Shown: positions 28,479 to 37,358, counted from the first letter of the stretch. The stretch: DNA of 64,000 nucleotides from Parabacteroides acidifaciens (GCF_003363715.1 NZ_QREV01000001.1:1-64000), one strand, 5' to 3'. Numbers and translations: made by a program. Notes: generated by a model not told the origin, from the sequence alone.

Positions 28479-29282
28479 TTATATAAAAGAATAAAGGAAA
28501 GAAAGAATATTTTGCTTAATTCCTGTAGAATCTAACACATTTTGTATAGGTATGATGTAAAAAGAGAAGTTATCACGCGTTTTACCACTGCAAGCAGACA
28601 TAATTGCATTTTTAATTCCTTCCGGACCTCCGGATTGCTTAAATATTAAAGAGAGATCTTCATTGGTAAGACGTTCAAGCACGCCATCCGAACACATAAA
28701 CAGATAATCGCCCGCCTGAATATCGTTTAGGAGGACAACATCTGCCTCTGTCGGGCGACTTGTTCCCTGGATTGCCCGCACAATCACATTCCGCTGCGGA
28801 TGATTTACGGCTTCCTCACGGCTGATCTTTCCTAATTTCACCAGTGAATTTACCAGCGAATGATCTTCGGTTTGGTATAAAATATTCCCTTGTCTGAAAT
28901 GATAAATCCGGCTATCACCAACATGAGCCAGTGTTATGCCAGCTGTTCCGACAAAGGCCATAGTCAAAGTGGTTGCCATTCCTTTGGCTTCCGGATGAAT
29001 TGCGGTATAGTCGTCAAAGCGTGCTTCTGTATAGCGAATTGCTTTATTAATGAAATCAGAGCTTGGCTCACCTTCCCGGAAGGTTGAAAAGAAAGTTTGG
29101 AAAGAATCACAGGCCAGCGAACTGGCGATCTCTCCTTTTTCAGCTCCACCGACACCATCACACACCAAAAATAACTTCTGATTGGATTTAGCCGCTTCCG
29201 GCAGAGGATAGATGGAATCTTCATTATTCAATCTGCCTCCTTTTTCACTGACTGCCCAAGGTTTGCCGATCGTTATATTCAT
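28479..29282 (-). CDS. PP2C-type Ser/Thr phosphatase
   Basis: A 267-residue PPM-family phosphatase with all metal-binding motifs: NNEDS near 20, CDGVGG (about 40), LAHVGDSRIYHF, and SDGVLERL and RDNFSF near the C terminus. It has no signal or membrane segment, so it acts in the cytoplasm and presumably reverses the adjacent kinase. It lies between the zinc-ribbon FHA gene (14-base gap) and the kinase gene, in one operon. Confidence 0.94.
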   Translation of the reverse strand: MNITIGKPWAVSEKGGRLNNEDSIYPLPEAAKSNQKLFLVCDGVGGAEKGEIASSLACDSFQTFFSTFREGEPSSDFINKAIRYTEARFDDYTAIHPEAKGMATTLTMAFVGTAGITLAHVGDSRIYHFRQGNILYQTEDHSLVNSLVKLGKISREEAVNHPQRNVIVRAIQGTSRPTEADVVLLNDIQAGDYLFMCSDGVLERLTNEDLSLIFKQSGGPEGIKNAIMSACSGKTRDNFSFYIIPIQNVLDSTGIKQNILSFLYSFI

Positions 29283-29296
29283 AGCATAGACTATTT

Positions 29297-29812
29297 TTAT
29301 TCATTAAAACGGAGTACTGTGTGTCCGATAATAATCTCATCATTATTCTTCAGTACAACAATCTCTCCATCTTCTAAGTAATTGCTATTATATAACGTAT
29401 GATTTTTACTATTATTGTCAGAAAGATAATGTTTATATCCACCTTTTGCATCTTTTTTTACTTCTATCCGGATATGTTCACGACTCATAGATTTATCAGT
29501 CGTTACAATACCGATAGTAGCGTTCGAGGCATTGGATTTTCTTCCGATCGTATATGAGCCTTCTTGAAGAGGAAAGGTCTGTTCCGGCGTATCGTCATTT
29601 GCAATTACAGAAAGATGTCCGGTTGTCATGCGAAGCGGCTGTATCAGAACCGTTTCCGATTCGGATGTACGATCTCCTTTCTTTTGAGACAGTAAAGAAA
29701 CGGGAATCAGTTGTTTGCATTTCGGGCATTTAAAAGAGGTGATATCGAGGGGAATTTTCCCCTCGTCTACCTTTAACCCTACATGGCAATGTGGACATTT
29801 AACGGAAATCAT
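29297..29812 (-). CDS. Zinc-ribbon plus FHA-domain protein
   Basis: A 171-residue protein. An N-terminal MJ0042-like zinc ribbon (Cys6, Cys9, Cys29, Cys32) is joined by a polar linker to a C-terminal FHA domain (about 90-170) with the phosphothreonine-binding residues in TIGRK, SREH and SKNHT. FHA domains bind pThr peptides, so this is a probable reader of the kinase in the same operon. The ATG overlaps the stop of the acidic-protein gene by 4 bases, indicating coupled translation. Confidence 0.9.
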   Translation of the reverse strand: MISVKCPHCHVGLKVDEGKIPLDITSFKCPKCKQLIPVSLLSQKKGDRTSESETVLIQPLRMTTGHLSVIANDDTPEQTFPLQEGSYTIGRKSNASNATIGIVTTDKSMSREHIRIEVKKDAKGGYKHYLSDNNSKNHTLYNSNYLEDGEIVVLKNNDEIIIGHTVLRFNE

Positions 29813-30048
29813 AAAATAAATGATATGTCAGCCCCGTCAATATCGGTTGAATATGTATCCAGCATATCTGCATCGGACAACATAATTGTATCATCAGACA
29901 AGGTAATAAAATCAGAAGCATCGATACTTTCATCAATCATTACAGCATCCGACAAGTCGTTTCCACCGTCCACATCCACGATAACAGCGTCAGCCAACAT
30001 AAAGTCGTCGCTGTCTAAAGTCACGAATGTGTAATCCTCTTCTTGCAT
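29809..30048 (-). CDS. Small highly acidic protein with no basic residues (candidate phospho-substrate)
   Basis: A 79-residue protein with 20 Asp, 3 Glu and no Lys, Arg, His, Cys, Pro or Trp. It is built from degenerate repeats such as SDDFMLADAVIVD, LSDAVMID and SDDTIMLSDADMLD. Six Thr and eight Ser lie among the acids, and Thr49-Leu-Ser-Asp52 fits the pThr-x-x-Asp pattern that some FHA domains bind. It is the first gene of the phosphatase/kinase operon, directly behind a promoter. The start at 30048 is chosen because the -7 box (30075-30082) lies between it and the earlier ATG at 30099. I do not recognise the family. Confidence 0.7.
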   Translation of the reverse strand: MQEEDYTFVTLDSDDFMLADAVIVDVDGGNDLSDAVMIDESIDASDFITLSDDTIMLSDADMLDTYSTDIDGADISFIL

Positions 30049-30074
30049 AATGTTATAATTAAATTTTCTGGAAA

Positions 30075-30103
30075 CAAAAGTAAGGAAACGAATTGACATC
30101 CAA
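30075..30103 (-). promoter_or_regulatory. Promoter of the acidic protein/FHA/PP2C/kinase operon
   Basis: On the reverse strand, TTG (30101-30103), an 18-base spacer and TACTTTTG (30075-30082) match the consensus. The ATG follows after 26 bases. Confidence 0.65.
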
Positions 30104-30180
30104 ATACAAAATAGTTCCTTATAATCAAATGTTTGGGTTTACTGTACGAAAGTATTACTTTTAGTATATAAAACGGAAAA

Positions 30181-30837
30181 CTATTCACTCACCCATTTTG
30201 CTTTACAGGAAGATACCGGACACTGTTTTCTGTTGCGCAATGACTCCCAGGGTATTTCACCTAAAAACGTTCCACATTTGGGGCAAACATAATCTATTTT
30301 GAACTGATTGGTCAAATCCTGCAATAACTGTGGTGTCTTTGCCGATTGTTTCGCACCTAAATATATACCGACAGTCGGAGCACAAACCGTAATAAACAGA
30401 CTCACTCCAAACAATTCCGGACTTCCCTTTCCTAAGAAACCTATCACAACACCGACTATACCGGGTATTGCAAAAGGTAAAGATTGGAACAATCTGGTTT
30501 TAAATTGATTAGACGACTGAATCTTAACTTTTGCTTGAATATAATTATCATATACTTGCTTCAAAGTCGCAAACTCTTCGCTATAATCATTATTAAATTT
30601 TAGCGCTTCTGAAATGTTCAGTACATAATTATCCCCTAATTTGATAGTATCGCTGGGTGTCACACGCTTTTTGACGATCTGAGCACCATTTACAAACGTT
30701 CCGTTTGTCGAGTCCAAATCTTCAAGCAGCCAACATCCTCCCTCTTCTTCGCGTATCAGTCTCGCATGATACCGGCTGACATGAGGATCGTTTACTACAA
30801 AGTCATTATCATTCGCTTTTCCGATTTTTATAATCAT
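30181..30837 (-). CDS. Membrane FHA-domain protein with C-terminal zinc ribbon
   Basis: A 218-residue protein. The N-terminal FHA domain (about 1-80) has intact GKAND, SRYH and STNGT motifs. A helical linker and two membrane segments (about 118-135 and 142-162) lead to a C-terminal zinc ribbon with two Cys pairs (CPKCG and CPVSSC). It could recruit phosphorylated proteins to the inner membrane. Its start overlaps the stop of the LytTR gene by 4 bases. It is separated from the kinase operon by 132 bp with a new promoter. Confidence 0.88.
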   Translation of the reverse strand: MIIKIGKANDNDFVVNDPHVSRYHARLIREEEGGCWLLEDLDSTNGTFVNGAQIVKKRVTPSDTIKLGDNYVLNISEALKFNNDYSEEFATLKQVYDNYIQAKVKIQSSNQFKTRLFQSLPFAIPGIVGVVIGFLGKGSPELFGVSLFITVCAPTVGIYLGAKQSAKTPQLLQDLTNQFKIDYVCPKCGTFLGEIPWESLRNRKQCPVSSCKAKWVSE

Positions 30838-31226
30838 TCTGTAACAGCTTTTGGTTCTTCAGGCTTCCCCATTTCCTTCTCAAGCGTATCTTTCAACACT
30901 TTTAATGGATCTTTGGATATCACCAGTTCCCTTGGTTTCCCATCTTGTGTTAGCAATAACAATTTCTGTTTGGGAAGATTTATCTGCAGGATATGATTTT
31001 TATTGATGATATGGCTTTTGCCTACACGCATTAAGATTGCATTACAGCCAGCCACCTGTTTTTCCAATATTTCTTCTATTTTCCCTATATTAATTGCGAA
31101 TGTGAATTGGATCCCGTTGGATAATAGTAATTTGGTGTAATTTCTATCAGCTTCAAAATAGAGGATCTGCCCTATCTTAATACGCAACAATTCATCTCTC
31201 GTCTTAATTATTAAATACCGCTCCAT
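30834..31226 (-). CDS. Stand-alone LytTR DNA-binding protein
   Basis: A 130-residue protein made of one LytTR domain (about 5-105; ILYFEADRNYTKLLLSNG and RVGKSHIINKNHI) with an acidic tail and no receiver domain. It would bind DNA as a LytTR regulator without a cognate aspartate phosphorelay. It is coupled to an FHA protein (ATGA overlap), so Thr phosphorylation may be the input; that is inference. A TATATTTG -7 box lies 35 bases upstream. Confidence 0.88.
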   Translation of the reverse strand: MERYLIIKTRDELLRIKIGQILYFEADRNYTKLLLSNGIQFTFAINIGKIEEILEKQVAGCNAILMRVGKSHIINKNHILQINLPKQKLLLLTQDGKPRELVISKDPLKVLKDTLEKEMGKPEEPKAVTE

Positions 31227-31261
31227 ACGTAGATATTGTTTATTCGTTCATCATCAGGAAA

Positions 31262-31269
31262 CAAATATA
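31262..31269 (-). promoter_or_regulatory. -7 box of the LytTR/FHA promoter
   Basis: The reverse strand reads TATATTTG, matching TAnnTTTG. The -33 element is unclear. Confidence 0.5.
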
Positions 31270-31352
31270 CATGATTTTATCTTTATTCCTGCACTTTTTG
31301 TCAATAAAAAGTTTTCTACGGAACGCCAACTCGCAGCACCTTAGGATAAAAA

Positions 31353-31440
31353 AATTCATCCGCACGAAAAAATAGTTCCATGCGGATGAAAATTTAGTTT
31401 CATGCCCATGAAACTAAATTTTCATGGGCATCGAACTTTC
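31353..31440. repeat. 22-bp-period dyad array with complementary units, locus B
   Basis: Units start at 31353, 31375, 31397 and 31419 (22-bp period), same word family as locus A: GTTYCATG, variable bases, ATGAAA. Neighbouring units are complementary in pairs: TTCATCCGCA (31355-31364) with TGCGGATGAA (31381-31390), and ATGCCCATGAAA with TTTCATGGGCAT. Two consecutive hairpins can form. The array lies just after the ppdK stop. Confidence 0.85.
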
Positions 31441-31453
31441 ATCGACTGTCGTT

Positions 31454-34174
31454 TTATTCTTCTATAGCTGCCTGAGCTGCCGCAATGCGTGCGATCGGCA
31501 CGCGGAACGGAGAGCAGGAAACATAGTTCAAGCCAACCTTATGACAGAACTTGACAGAAGAGGGTTCGCCGCCATGTTCGCCACAGATACCGCATTTCAG
31601 GTCCGGACGGATAGCGCGACCTTTTTCTGTAGCCATACGAACCAGCTGTCCTACTCCATTCTGGTCAAGAACCTGGAACGGATCGACTTTCAGAATCTTC
31701 TTTTCCAGGTAAACCGGAAGGAAGGAAGCGATATCGTCACGAGAGTAACCGAAGGTCATCTGTGTCAGGTCGTTTGTTCCGAACGAGAAGAATTCGGCAG
31801 AAGAAGCGATACGGTCAGCTGTCAATGCTGCACGCGGGATCTCGATCATTGTACCGACTTTGAAGTCGATGCTGTCTCCCACTTCCTTAAACAGTTGTGC
31901 GGCAGCTTCACGAATAACCTTCTCCTGTTCCTTGAATTCGTATAAAATACCAGTCAGCGGAACCATGATTTCCGGTTTAGCCTCGATACCTTCTTTTTTC
32001 AATTCCAAAGCAGCCCCCAAGATTGCGCGCGTCTGCATTTCCGTAATTTCGGGATACGTATTTCCTAAACGGCAGCCACGATGTCCAAGCATCGGGTTAT
32101 GTTCACAAAGTGATTCTACACGCTTCTGGATTTCTTTTACCGACACACCCATCGCTGTTGCCATTTCTTCCTGTCCCTTCAGATCGTGAGGAACAAATTC
32201 GTGCAAAGGAGGATCGAGCAGACGAACAGTAACCGGACAACCGGCCATTGCCTTGAAGATACCTTTGAAGTCTTCTTTTTGGTAAGGCAGAATCTTAGCC
32301 AATGCATTCTTACGGCCTTCAGCATCTTCAGCCAGGATCATTTCACGCATAGCCTTGATCTTTTCACCATCGAAGAACATATGTTCCGTGCGGCACAGAC
32401 CAATACCAACGGCACCGAAATTACGGGCAATAATAGCATCATGCGGAGTATCGGCATTTGTACGAACCTGTAATTTCGTATATTTATCTGCCAATGTCAT
32501 TAATTCGGCAAAATCACCGGACAGTTCGGCTGCTTTTGTCTCAACCTTTCCGACATAAACAGTTCCGGTCGTACCGTTGATAGATATATAATCTCCTTCT
32601 TTTAACTTAACGCCGTCTACTTCAACTGTTTTATTCTTATAATCGATTTCCAAAGCGCCAGCGCCGGATACGCAACATTTACCCATACCACGAGCCACAA
32701 CAGCTGCGTGAGAAGTCATACCACCGCGAGCCGTCAGGATACCTTCGGCAACAGCCATACCAGCCAAGTCTTCGGGAGATGTTTCGATACGGACCATTAC
32801 GACTTTCTTTCCATCGGCATGCCATTTGGCAGCATCGTCAGCAAAGAAAACGATCTGTCCGGTAGCTGCACCCGGTGATGCAGGCAAACCTTTCACCCAT
32901 ACTTTAGCTTGTTTTTCAGCCACTTTATCGAATACCGGGTGAAGCAATTCATCCAGTTTATTCGGTTCGATACGGGCCAAAGCCGTCTTTTCATCTATCA
33001 TTCCCTGATGCAACAAGTCGATTGCGATCTTGACCATTGCAGCACCGGTACGTTTGCCGTTACGAGTTTGCAAGAACCACAGTTTGCCTTCCTGTACAGT
33101 AAATTCCATATCTTGCATATCACGATAATGGTTTTCCAGCTTTGTTTGCAGCTCATCCAACTGTTTGTAGATTTCCGGCATTGCTTCTTCCATAGAAGGA
33201 TATTTAGCTATGCGGTCTTCTTCTGAAATGCCGGCACGTTCAGCCCAACGCTGTGAACCGATCTTCGTGATCTGCTGTGGCGTACGGATACCGGCTACCA
33301 CGTCTTCGCCCTGGGCATTAATCAGATATTCACCATTGAATAGATCTTCGCCATTACCGGCATCACGGGAGAAACATACGCCTGTTGCAGAAGTTTCGCC
33401 CATATTACCGAACACCATTGCCTGTACGCTGACAGCAGTTCCCCATTCAGCAGGAATACCTTCCATCTTACGATACAGGATAGCGCGTTCATTCATCCAG
33501 CTGTCAAATACAGCACAGATAGCACCCCAAAGCTGTTCATACGCAGAAGTTGGGAAATCTTTGCCTGTCTGAGCTTTAACAGCAGCCTTGAATTTAGCAA
33601 CCAGTGTTTTCAGGTCTTCTACATCCAACTCGTTGTCCAGCTTAACACCTTTTGCTTCCTTCACTTCTTCGATGATTGCTTCAAATGGGTCGATATCTTC
33701 CTTATTAGTCGGTTTCATCCCCAATACGACGTCACCGTACATCTGCACGAAACGGCGGTATGAATCCCAGGCGAAACGAGGATTGTTCGTTTTACGGCTC
33801 ATACCTTCCACCACTTCGTCATTTAAACCCAGATTCAGGATCGTGTCCATCATACCCGGCATAGATGCGCGTGCACCGGAACGTACAGATACCAACAACG
33901 GATTGGCAACATCACCAAACTTTGAATTCATCAGCGTCTCGATGTTAGCAATAGCCTTCTCAACGTCTGCTTTCAACAGTTCGACCACTTTATCCTTGCC
34001 TAAATCATAATATTCAGAACAAACATCCGTGGTAATAGTAAATCCCGGAGGAACCGGAACACCAATCAGATTCATTTCGGCAAGGTTAGCACCTTTGCCC
34101 CCAAGCAGATTTCTCATGTCTGCTTTACCTTCGGCTTTTCCATTTCCGAATGTGTAAACTCTTTTTCTTTCCAT
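31454..34174 (-). CDS. ppdK: Pyruvate, phosphate dikinase
   Basis: A 906-residue cytoplasmic enzyme that interconverts ATP, pyruvate and phosphate with AMP, PEP and diphosphate. It shows the N-terminal nucleotide-binding domain (LLGGKGANLAEM), the phospho-histidine loop GGMTSHAAVVARGMGK, and the C-terminal PEP/pyruvate barrel ending CGICGEHGGEPSS. Length and motifs are normal. In anaerobic Bacteroidales it links glycolysis and gluconeogenesis using diphosphate. It is monocistronic, with a TATATTTG -7 box 57 bases upstream and the locus B array in its 3' region. Confidence 0.98.
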   Translation of the reverse strand: MERKRVYTFGNGKAEGKADMRNLLGGKGANLAEMNLIGVPVPPGFTITTDVCSEYYDLGKDKVVELLKADVEKAIANIETLMNSKFGDVANPLLVSVRSGARASMPGMMDTILNLGLNDEVVEGMSRKTNNPRFAWDSYRRFVQMYGDVVLGMKPTNKEDIDPFEAIIEEVKEAKGVKLDNELDVEDLKTLVAKFKAAVKAQTGKDFPTSAYEQLWGAICAVFDSWMNERAILYRKMEGIPAEWGTAVSVQAMVFGNMGETSATGVCFSRDAGNGEDLFNGEYLINAQGEDVVAGIRTPQQITKIGSQRWAERAGISEEDRIAKYPSMEEAMPEIYKQLDELQTKLENHYRDMQDMEFTVQEGKLWFLQTRNGKRTGAAMVKIAIDLLHQGMIDEKTALARIEPNKLDELLHPVFDKVAEKQAKVWVKGLPASPGAATGQIVFFADDAAKWHADGKKVVMVRIETSPEDLAGMAVAEGILTARGGMTSHAAVVARGMGKCCVSGAGALEIDYKNKTVEVDGVKLKEGDYISINGTTGTVYVGKVETKAAELSGDFAELMTLADKYTKLQVRTNADTPHDAIIARNFGAVGIGLCRTEHMFFDGEKIKAMREMILAEDAEGRKNALAKILPYQKEDFKGIFKAMAGCPVTVRLLDPPLHEFVPHDLKGQEEMATAMGVSVKEIQKRVESLCEHNPMLGHRGCRLGNTYPEITEMQTRAILGAALELKKEGIEAKPEIMVPLTGILYEFKEQEKVIREAAAQLFKEVGDSIDFKVGTMIEIPRAALTADRIASSAEFFSFGTNDLTQMTFGYSRDDIASFLPVYLEKKILKVDPFQVLDQNGVGQLVRMATEKGRAIRPDLKCGICGEHGGEPSSVKFCHKVGLNYVSCSPFRVPIARIAAAQAAIEE

Positions 34175-34230
34175 ATTCGACAGTATATTAATTTAGATTT
34201 TAGTTTTGCTATCTCCAGATTGCAATGATG

Positions 34231-34238
34231 CAAATATA
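34231..34238 (-). promoter_or_regulatory. ppdK: -7 box of the ppdK promoter
   Basis: The reverse strand reads TATATTTG followed by C. The -33 element is not clear. Confidence 0.5.
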
Positions 34239-34365
34239 TGCTATTTAAAGGTTGCACAGCTATAAATAGTTAATTAATTTTAGATGTTTTACAACTATTT
34301 TTTACTATCCATATCTGGTAAATAACTACATTTGCGTGCGGGAATTTTTAAAGCCTAAAAGAAAT

Positions 34366-34411
34366 AACCTGTATTCCAAAAGTTTCAAATCCAACTTTCG
34401 GAATACAGGTT
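34366..34411 (-). terminator. Terminator of the acyl-CoA synthetase gene
   Basis: A 12-bp outer stem (AACCTGTATTCC at 34366-34377 with GGAATACAGGTT at 34400-34411) extends inward with AAAGT/ACTTT. The leftward transcript then runs into TTATTTCTTTT. It lies 29 bases after the stop codon. Confidence 0.75.
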
Positions 34412-34439
34412 GTTTAATTTCAAGACTTTAACAATGTAT

Positions 34440-36500
34440 TTATTTCTCAATCCGTATGCGCGCATCCACTGCAAACAGCCCGCGTTCCGTCGCTACAAGC
34501 GGATTAATATCCATTTCCTTGATCTCGGAAGCAAAGCGGAGCAGTGTAGACAAGCGGACGATGATATCGGCATATTGCTGTTCGTCGATGCCACGCTGAC
34601 CTCTCGTACCTTTTATAATAGGATAACCTCGTAAGGAACGTATCATTGAATACGTCTCATCATACGACAAAGGAGCCAAACCATACGATACGTCTTTCAA
34701 TACTTCTACAAAGATTCCTCCCAGGCCGCACAACACGACATGTCCGAAACGGTCTTCATATTTGGCTCCTAAGAACAGCTCCTGCCCTTTCAACATCGGT
34801 TGCACCATAATGGCGGTCACATCCGGCAGACGCATCATACGTTCATATTCGAATATCAGATGTTCCTCACTACGAATATTCAAAGCGACGCCACCGATAT
34901 CACTCTTATGCACAGGACCGACTACTTTGGCGACAACCGGGAATTTCACTTTCTTGGCAAAAGCAACCAGTTCGTCGCGGTCGGTCGATGTAAACTCTTC
35001 CACTACCGGGATCTGGGCTGCTTTCAACAGCGTACGGACTTCTTCAGGACTCAGATAACCGCTGCCTGGCAAACGATCTATAATACGGCGAACTTCAGGA
35101 ACATCGACTCCATATAGCTGGATATCCGTGCTCATCGGCTTTGGCGTGTTGATCACGCGTGAAAGAGCTGTACCAAGCGTTACCTCGTCGGAGAAGTTTA
35201 CATGTCCCTTCTTTACGAAACTTTTCACTTCCGGACCAGCCGTCACGATAGAAGGCAATACAGGGAAGATCGGTTTCTTGCATTCTTCCATTTTCTTATG
35301 GAGAACTTCGTAGGTATCATAGAGCTTAACCAAGCCCGGACTGCCGAATATAACCATCATCAGGTCGATGTCCTCAAAACGGTTTTCACAGAAGTCAATG
35401 GCTGTAGCCAGATGTTCAGGCGTGCCCGTCCCGATTATGTCGATCGGATTGCCTACGGCTGCACCCGGATATAGTTTGGATTTCAATTCCGCTGCAACCG
35501 GACCATCCAGTTTCGGGACATTCAGGCGTCCTTTCTCCAATGCATCCGCCAACATAACGGCCGGACCGCCGGCATGCGTGATAATCGCACAGTTCTTCCC
35601 TCTAACTTCTTTCAATGTAAAGATGCTGGCAACAGTTGTCAACTCCTCACGGCTGAAACAACGCACGATACCTGCTTTACGGAACAAGGCTTCTACGGCA
35701 GAGTCCGAATTGGCTATCGCTCCGGTATGGGAAGAAGCTGCACGCTTGCCCACATCGGTGCTTCCCGCCTTAATGGCTGCAATATGGCAGCCTTTGCGAA
35801 TTAAAGAAGCAGCATGGTACAGGAGTTTATCGGGATTCTTAATCTGTTCGATATAAAGCATCTTTATCTTAGAGTCGAGGACAGGATCGAAGTTTCGGTC
35901 CATATATTCAATGACATCTTCCACACCGATCTGTTTGGAGTTGCCGACAGACCAAACGGAAGAGAAACGAAGTCCCTTTGTCAGTGCCGATTCAATGATG
36001 AAGAGCGCCGTACCGCCGGAACTGGAAACAAAGTCCACACCGTCTGCATGAAACTCCGGGATCGGTTGGGTAAAGACACCGTGATAATTTATATTCATCA
36101 GCCCGATACAGTTCGGACCGATCATCGAAGCCCCGGCATCATTAATGCTCTTCAGCATCTGGTCTTCCAAAATGCCGCCTTCATGCGTTTCCTCTCCGAA
36201 ACCGGCAGACACGACGATAAAAGCCTTGACATTTTTCTCCTTGGCAAGCACTTCCACAGCTTCGGGACACGACGGGCCTGGTATAGAGATGATTGCCAAT
36301 TCCGTATCCGGAATATCGTGCACGGAGTGATACGATTTTACTCCCTGCACATCGTCTTCCTTTGCATTTACGACATACAGTTCGCCTTTGTACTTTCCGT
36401 CCAGCAAGTTCCGCACCAAGCGGCCGCCCGGTTTATGTACATTATTGGATCCTCCCACCACTACGATGCTTTGAGGATTAATTAATTCTCGGTTAATCAT
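34440..36500 (-). CDS. ADP-forming acetyl/acyl-CoA synthetase (fused alpha-beta)
   Basis: A 686-residue NDP-forming acyl-CoA synthetase with the alpha part first (CoA-binding Rossmann domain starting SIVVVGGSNN, then the succinyl-CoA-ligase-like domain with the phospho-His loop SSHTGAIAN). A C-terminal ATP-grasp beta part follows (about 460-686). It converts acetyl-CoA, ADP and phosphate to acetate, CoA and ATP, an energy-yielding step in fermentation. The exact acyl group is not determined. The start at 36500 (MINRELINPQ) is preferred because the -7 box at 36535-36542 would leave almost no leader for the ATG at 36524. Confidence 0.92.
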   Translation of the reverse strand: MINRELINPQSIVVVGGSNNVHKPGGRLVRNLLDGKYKGELYVVNAKEDDVQGVKSYHSVHDIPDTELAIISIPGPSCPEAVEVLAKEKNVKAFIVVSAGFGEETHEGGILEDQMLKSINDAGASMIGPNCIGLMNINYHGVFTQPIPEFHADGVDFVSSSGGTALFIIESALTKGLRFSSVWSVGNSKQIGVEDVIEYMDRNFDPVLDSKIKMLYIEQIKNPDKLLYHAASLIRKGCHIAAIKAGSTDVGKRAASSHTGAIANSDSAVEALFRKAGIVRCFSREELTTVASIFTLKEVRGKNCAIITHAGGPAVMLADALEKGRLNVPKLDGPVAAELKSKLYPGAAVGNPIDIIGTGTPEHLATAIDFCENRFEDIDLMMVIFGSPGLVKLYDTYEVLHKKMEECKKPIFPVLPSIVTAGPEVKSFVKKGHVNFSDEVTLGTALSRVINTPKPMSTDIQLYGVDVPEVRRIIDRLPGSGYLSPEEVRTLLKAAQIPVVEEFTSTDRDELVAFAKKVKFPVVAKVVGPVHKSDIGGVALNIRSEEHLIFEYERMMRLPDVTAIMVQPMLKGQELFLGAKYEDRFGHVVLCGLGGIFVEVLKDVSYGLAPLSYDETYSMIRSLRGYPIIKGTRGQRGIDEQQYADIIVRLSTLLRFASEIKEMDINPLVATERGLFAVDARIRIEK

Positions 36501-36534
36501 AACATTTTGATCAATTTGGTTCAATGAATGGGAA

Positions 36535-36542
36535 CAAATATA
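36535..36542 (-). promoter_or_regulatory. -7 box of the acyl-CoA synthetase promoter
   Basis: The reverse strand reads TATATTTG, an exact TAnnTTTG match 35 bases before the chosen ATG. Confidence 0.5.
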
Positions 36543-36579
36543 GTCTTTTTATCCGTTTATTCATTAAATCAAGGGTGAT

Positions 36580-37347
36580 TTATTTACATTTTGTACATTC
36601 AGCCACTAACCAGTCGCACCAAACATCCATTCCTGTCCCTTTGGTGGCCGATACTTCGAACAACTGCAGGTGATGATTCACCTTCAGGGCGTTGCTGCGC
36701 AATGTTTCCACATCTGTCTCCAGATAAGGAGCCAAGTCGATCTTGTTGATGATACAGATATCTGCTTCCAGGAAGATATGAGGATATTTCAGAGGCTTGT
36801 CGTCTCCTTCGGTAGTGCTGACGATAACCACTTTCTTCGCCTCTCCGAGATCGAACATGGCGGGGCAAACCAAATTGCCAACATTCTCCACAAACAAGAT
36901 AGAGCCGTCGGAAGGGTTCAAATGCTTAATGGCATGATTGACCATATCGGCCTCTAAATGACAGCCAGTTCCGGTATTAACCTGAAAAACAGGAACGTTA
37001 AGTGCAGCTATACGGTCGGCATCGTTCGAAGTTTGCTGGTCGCCTTCGATCACATATATCTGCGAAGACTGTCCGGAAGCAGCTCCGGCGGTCAAACGCC
37101 GTATCGTCTCTTCCAGCAGGGTCGTCTTGCCGGAGCCCGGCGAACTCATCAGGTTCAGGCAGAAAATATGCTTAGCTTCAAAATAGCCCCGATTGCGTTC
37201 TGCCAACAGATTATTGCGCTGAAGGATATCCTGTTCGAGTGTTATGACTTTCCCTTCATCGTGATGGTGAGGGTGATGATGTTCATGTCCGTGTTCATGA
37301 TCATGATCGTGATGATGATGCTCTCCGCATCCGCAAGTTCCACACAT
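36580..37347 (-). CDS. hypB: Hydrogenase nickel-incorporation GTPase HypB
   Basis: A 255-residue GTPase. The N terminus holds the high-affinity Ni site CGTCGCG (Cys2, Cys5, Cys7) followed by a His-rich stretch of about 20 residues that can store nickel. The GTPase domain has the P-loop SSPGSGKTT, ENVGNLVCP and NKIDLAPY (NKxD). It delivers nickel to the [NiFe] large subunit together with HypA, whose gene lies 11 bases upstream. It is the last gene of the leftward hypF-hypA-hypB unit. Confidence 0.97.
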   Translation of the reverse strand: MCGTCGCGEHHHHDHDHEHGHEHHHPHHHDEGKVITLEQDILQRNNLLAERNRGYFEAKHIFCLNLMSSPGSGKTTLLEETIRRLTAGAASGQSSQIYVIEGDQQTSNDADRIAALNVPVFQVNTGTGCHLEADMVNHAIKHLNPSDGSILFVENVGNLVCPAMFDLGEAKKVVIVSTTEGDDKPLKYPHIFLEADICIINKIDLAPYLETDVETLRSNALKVNHHLQLFEVSATKGTGMDVWCDWLVAECTKCK

Positions 37348-37358
37348 AAGCGTTTGTT

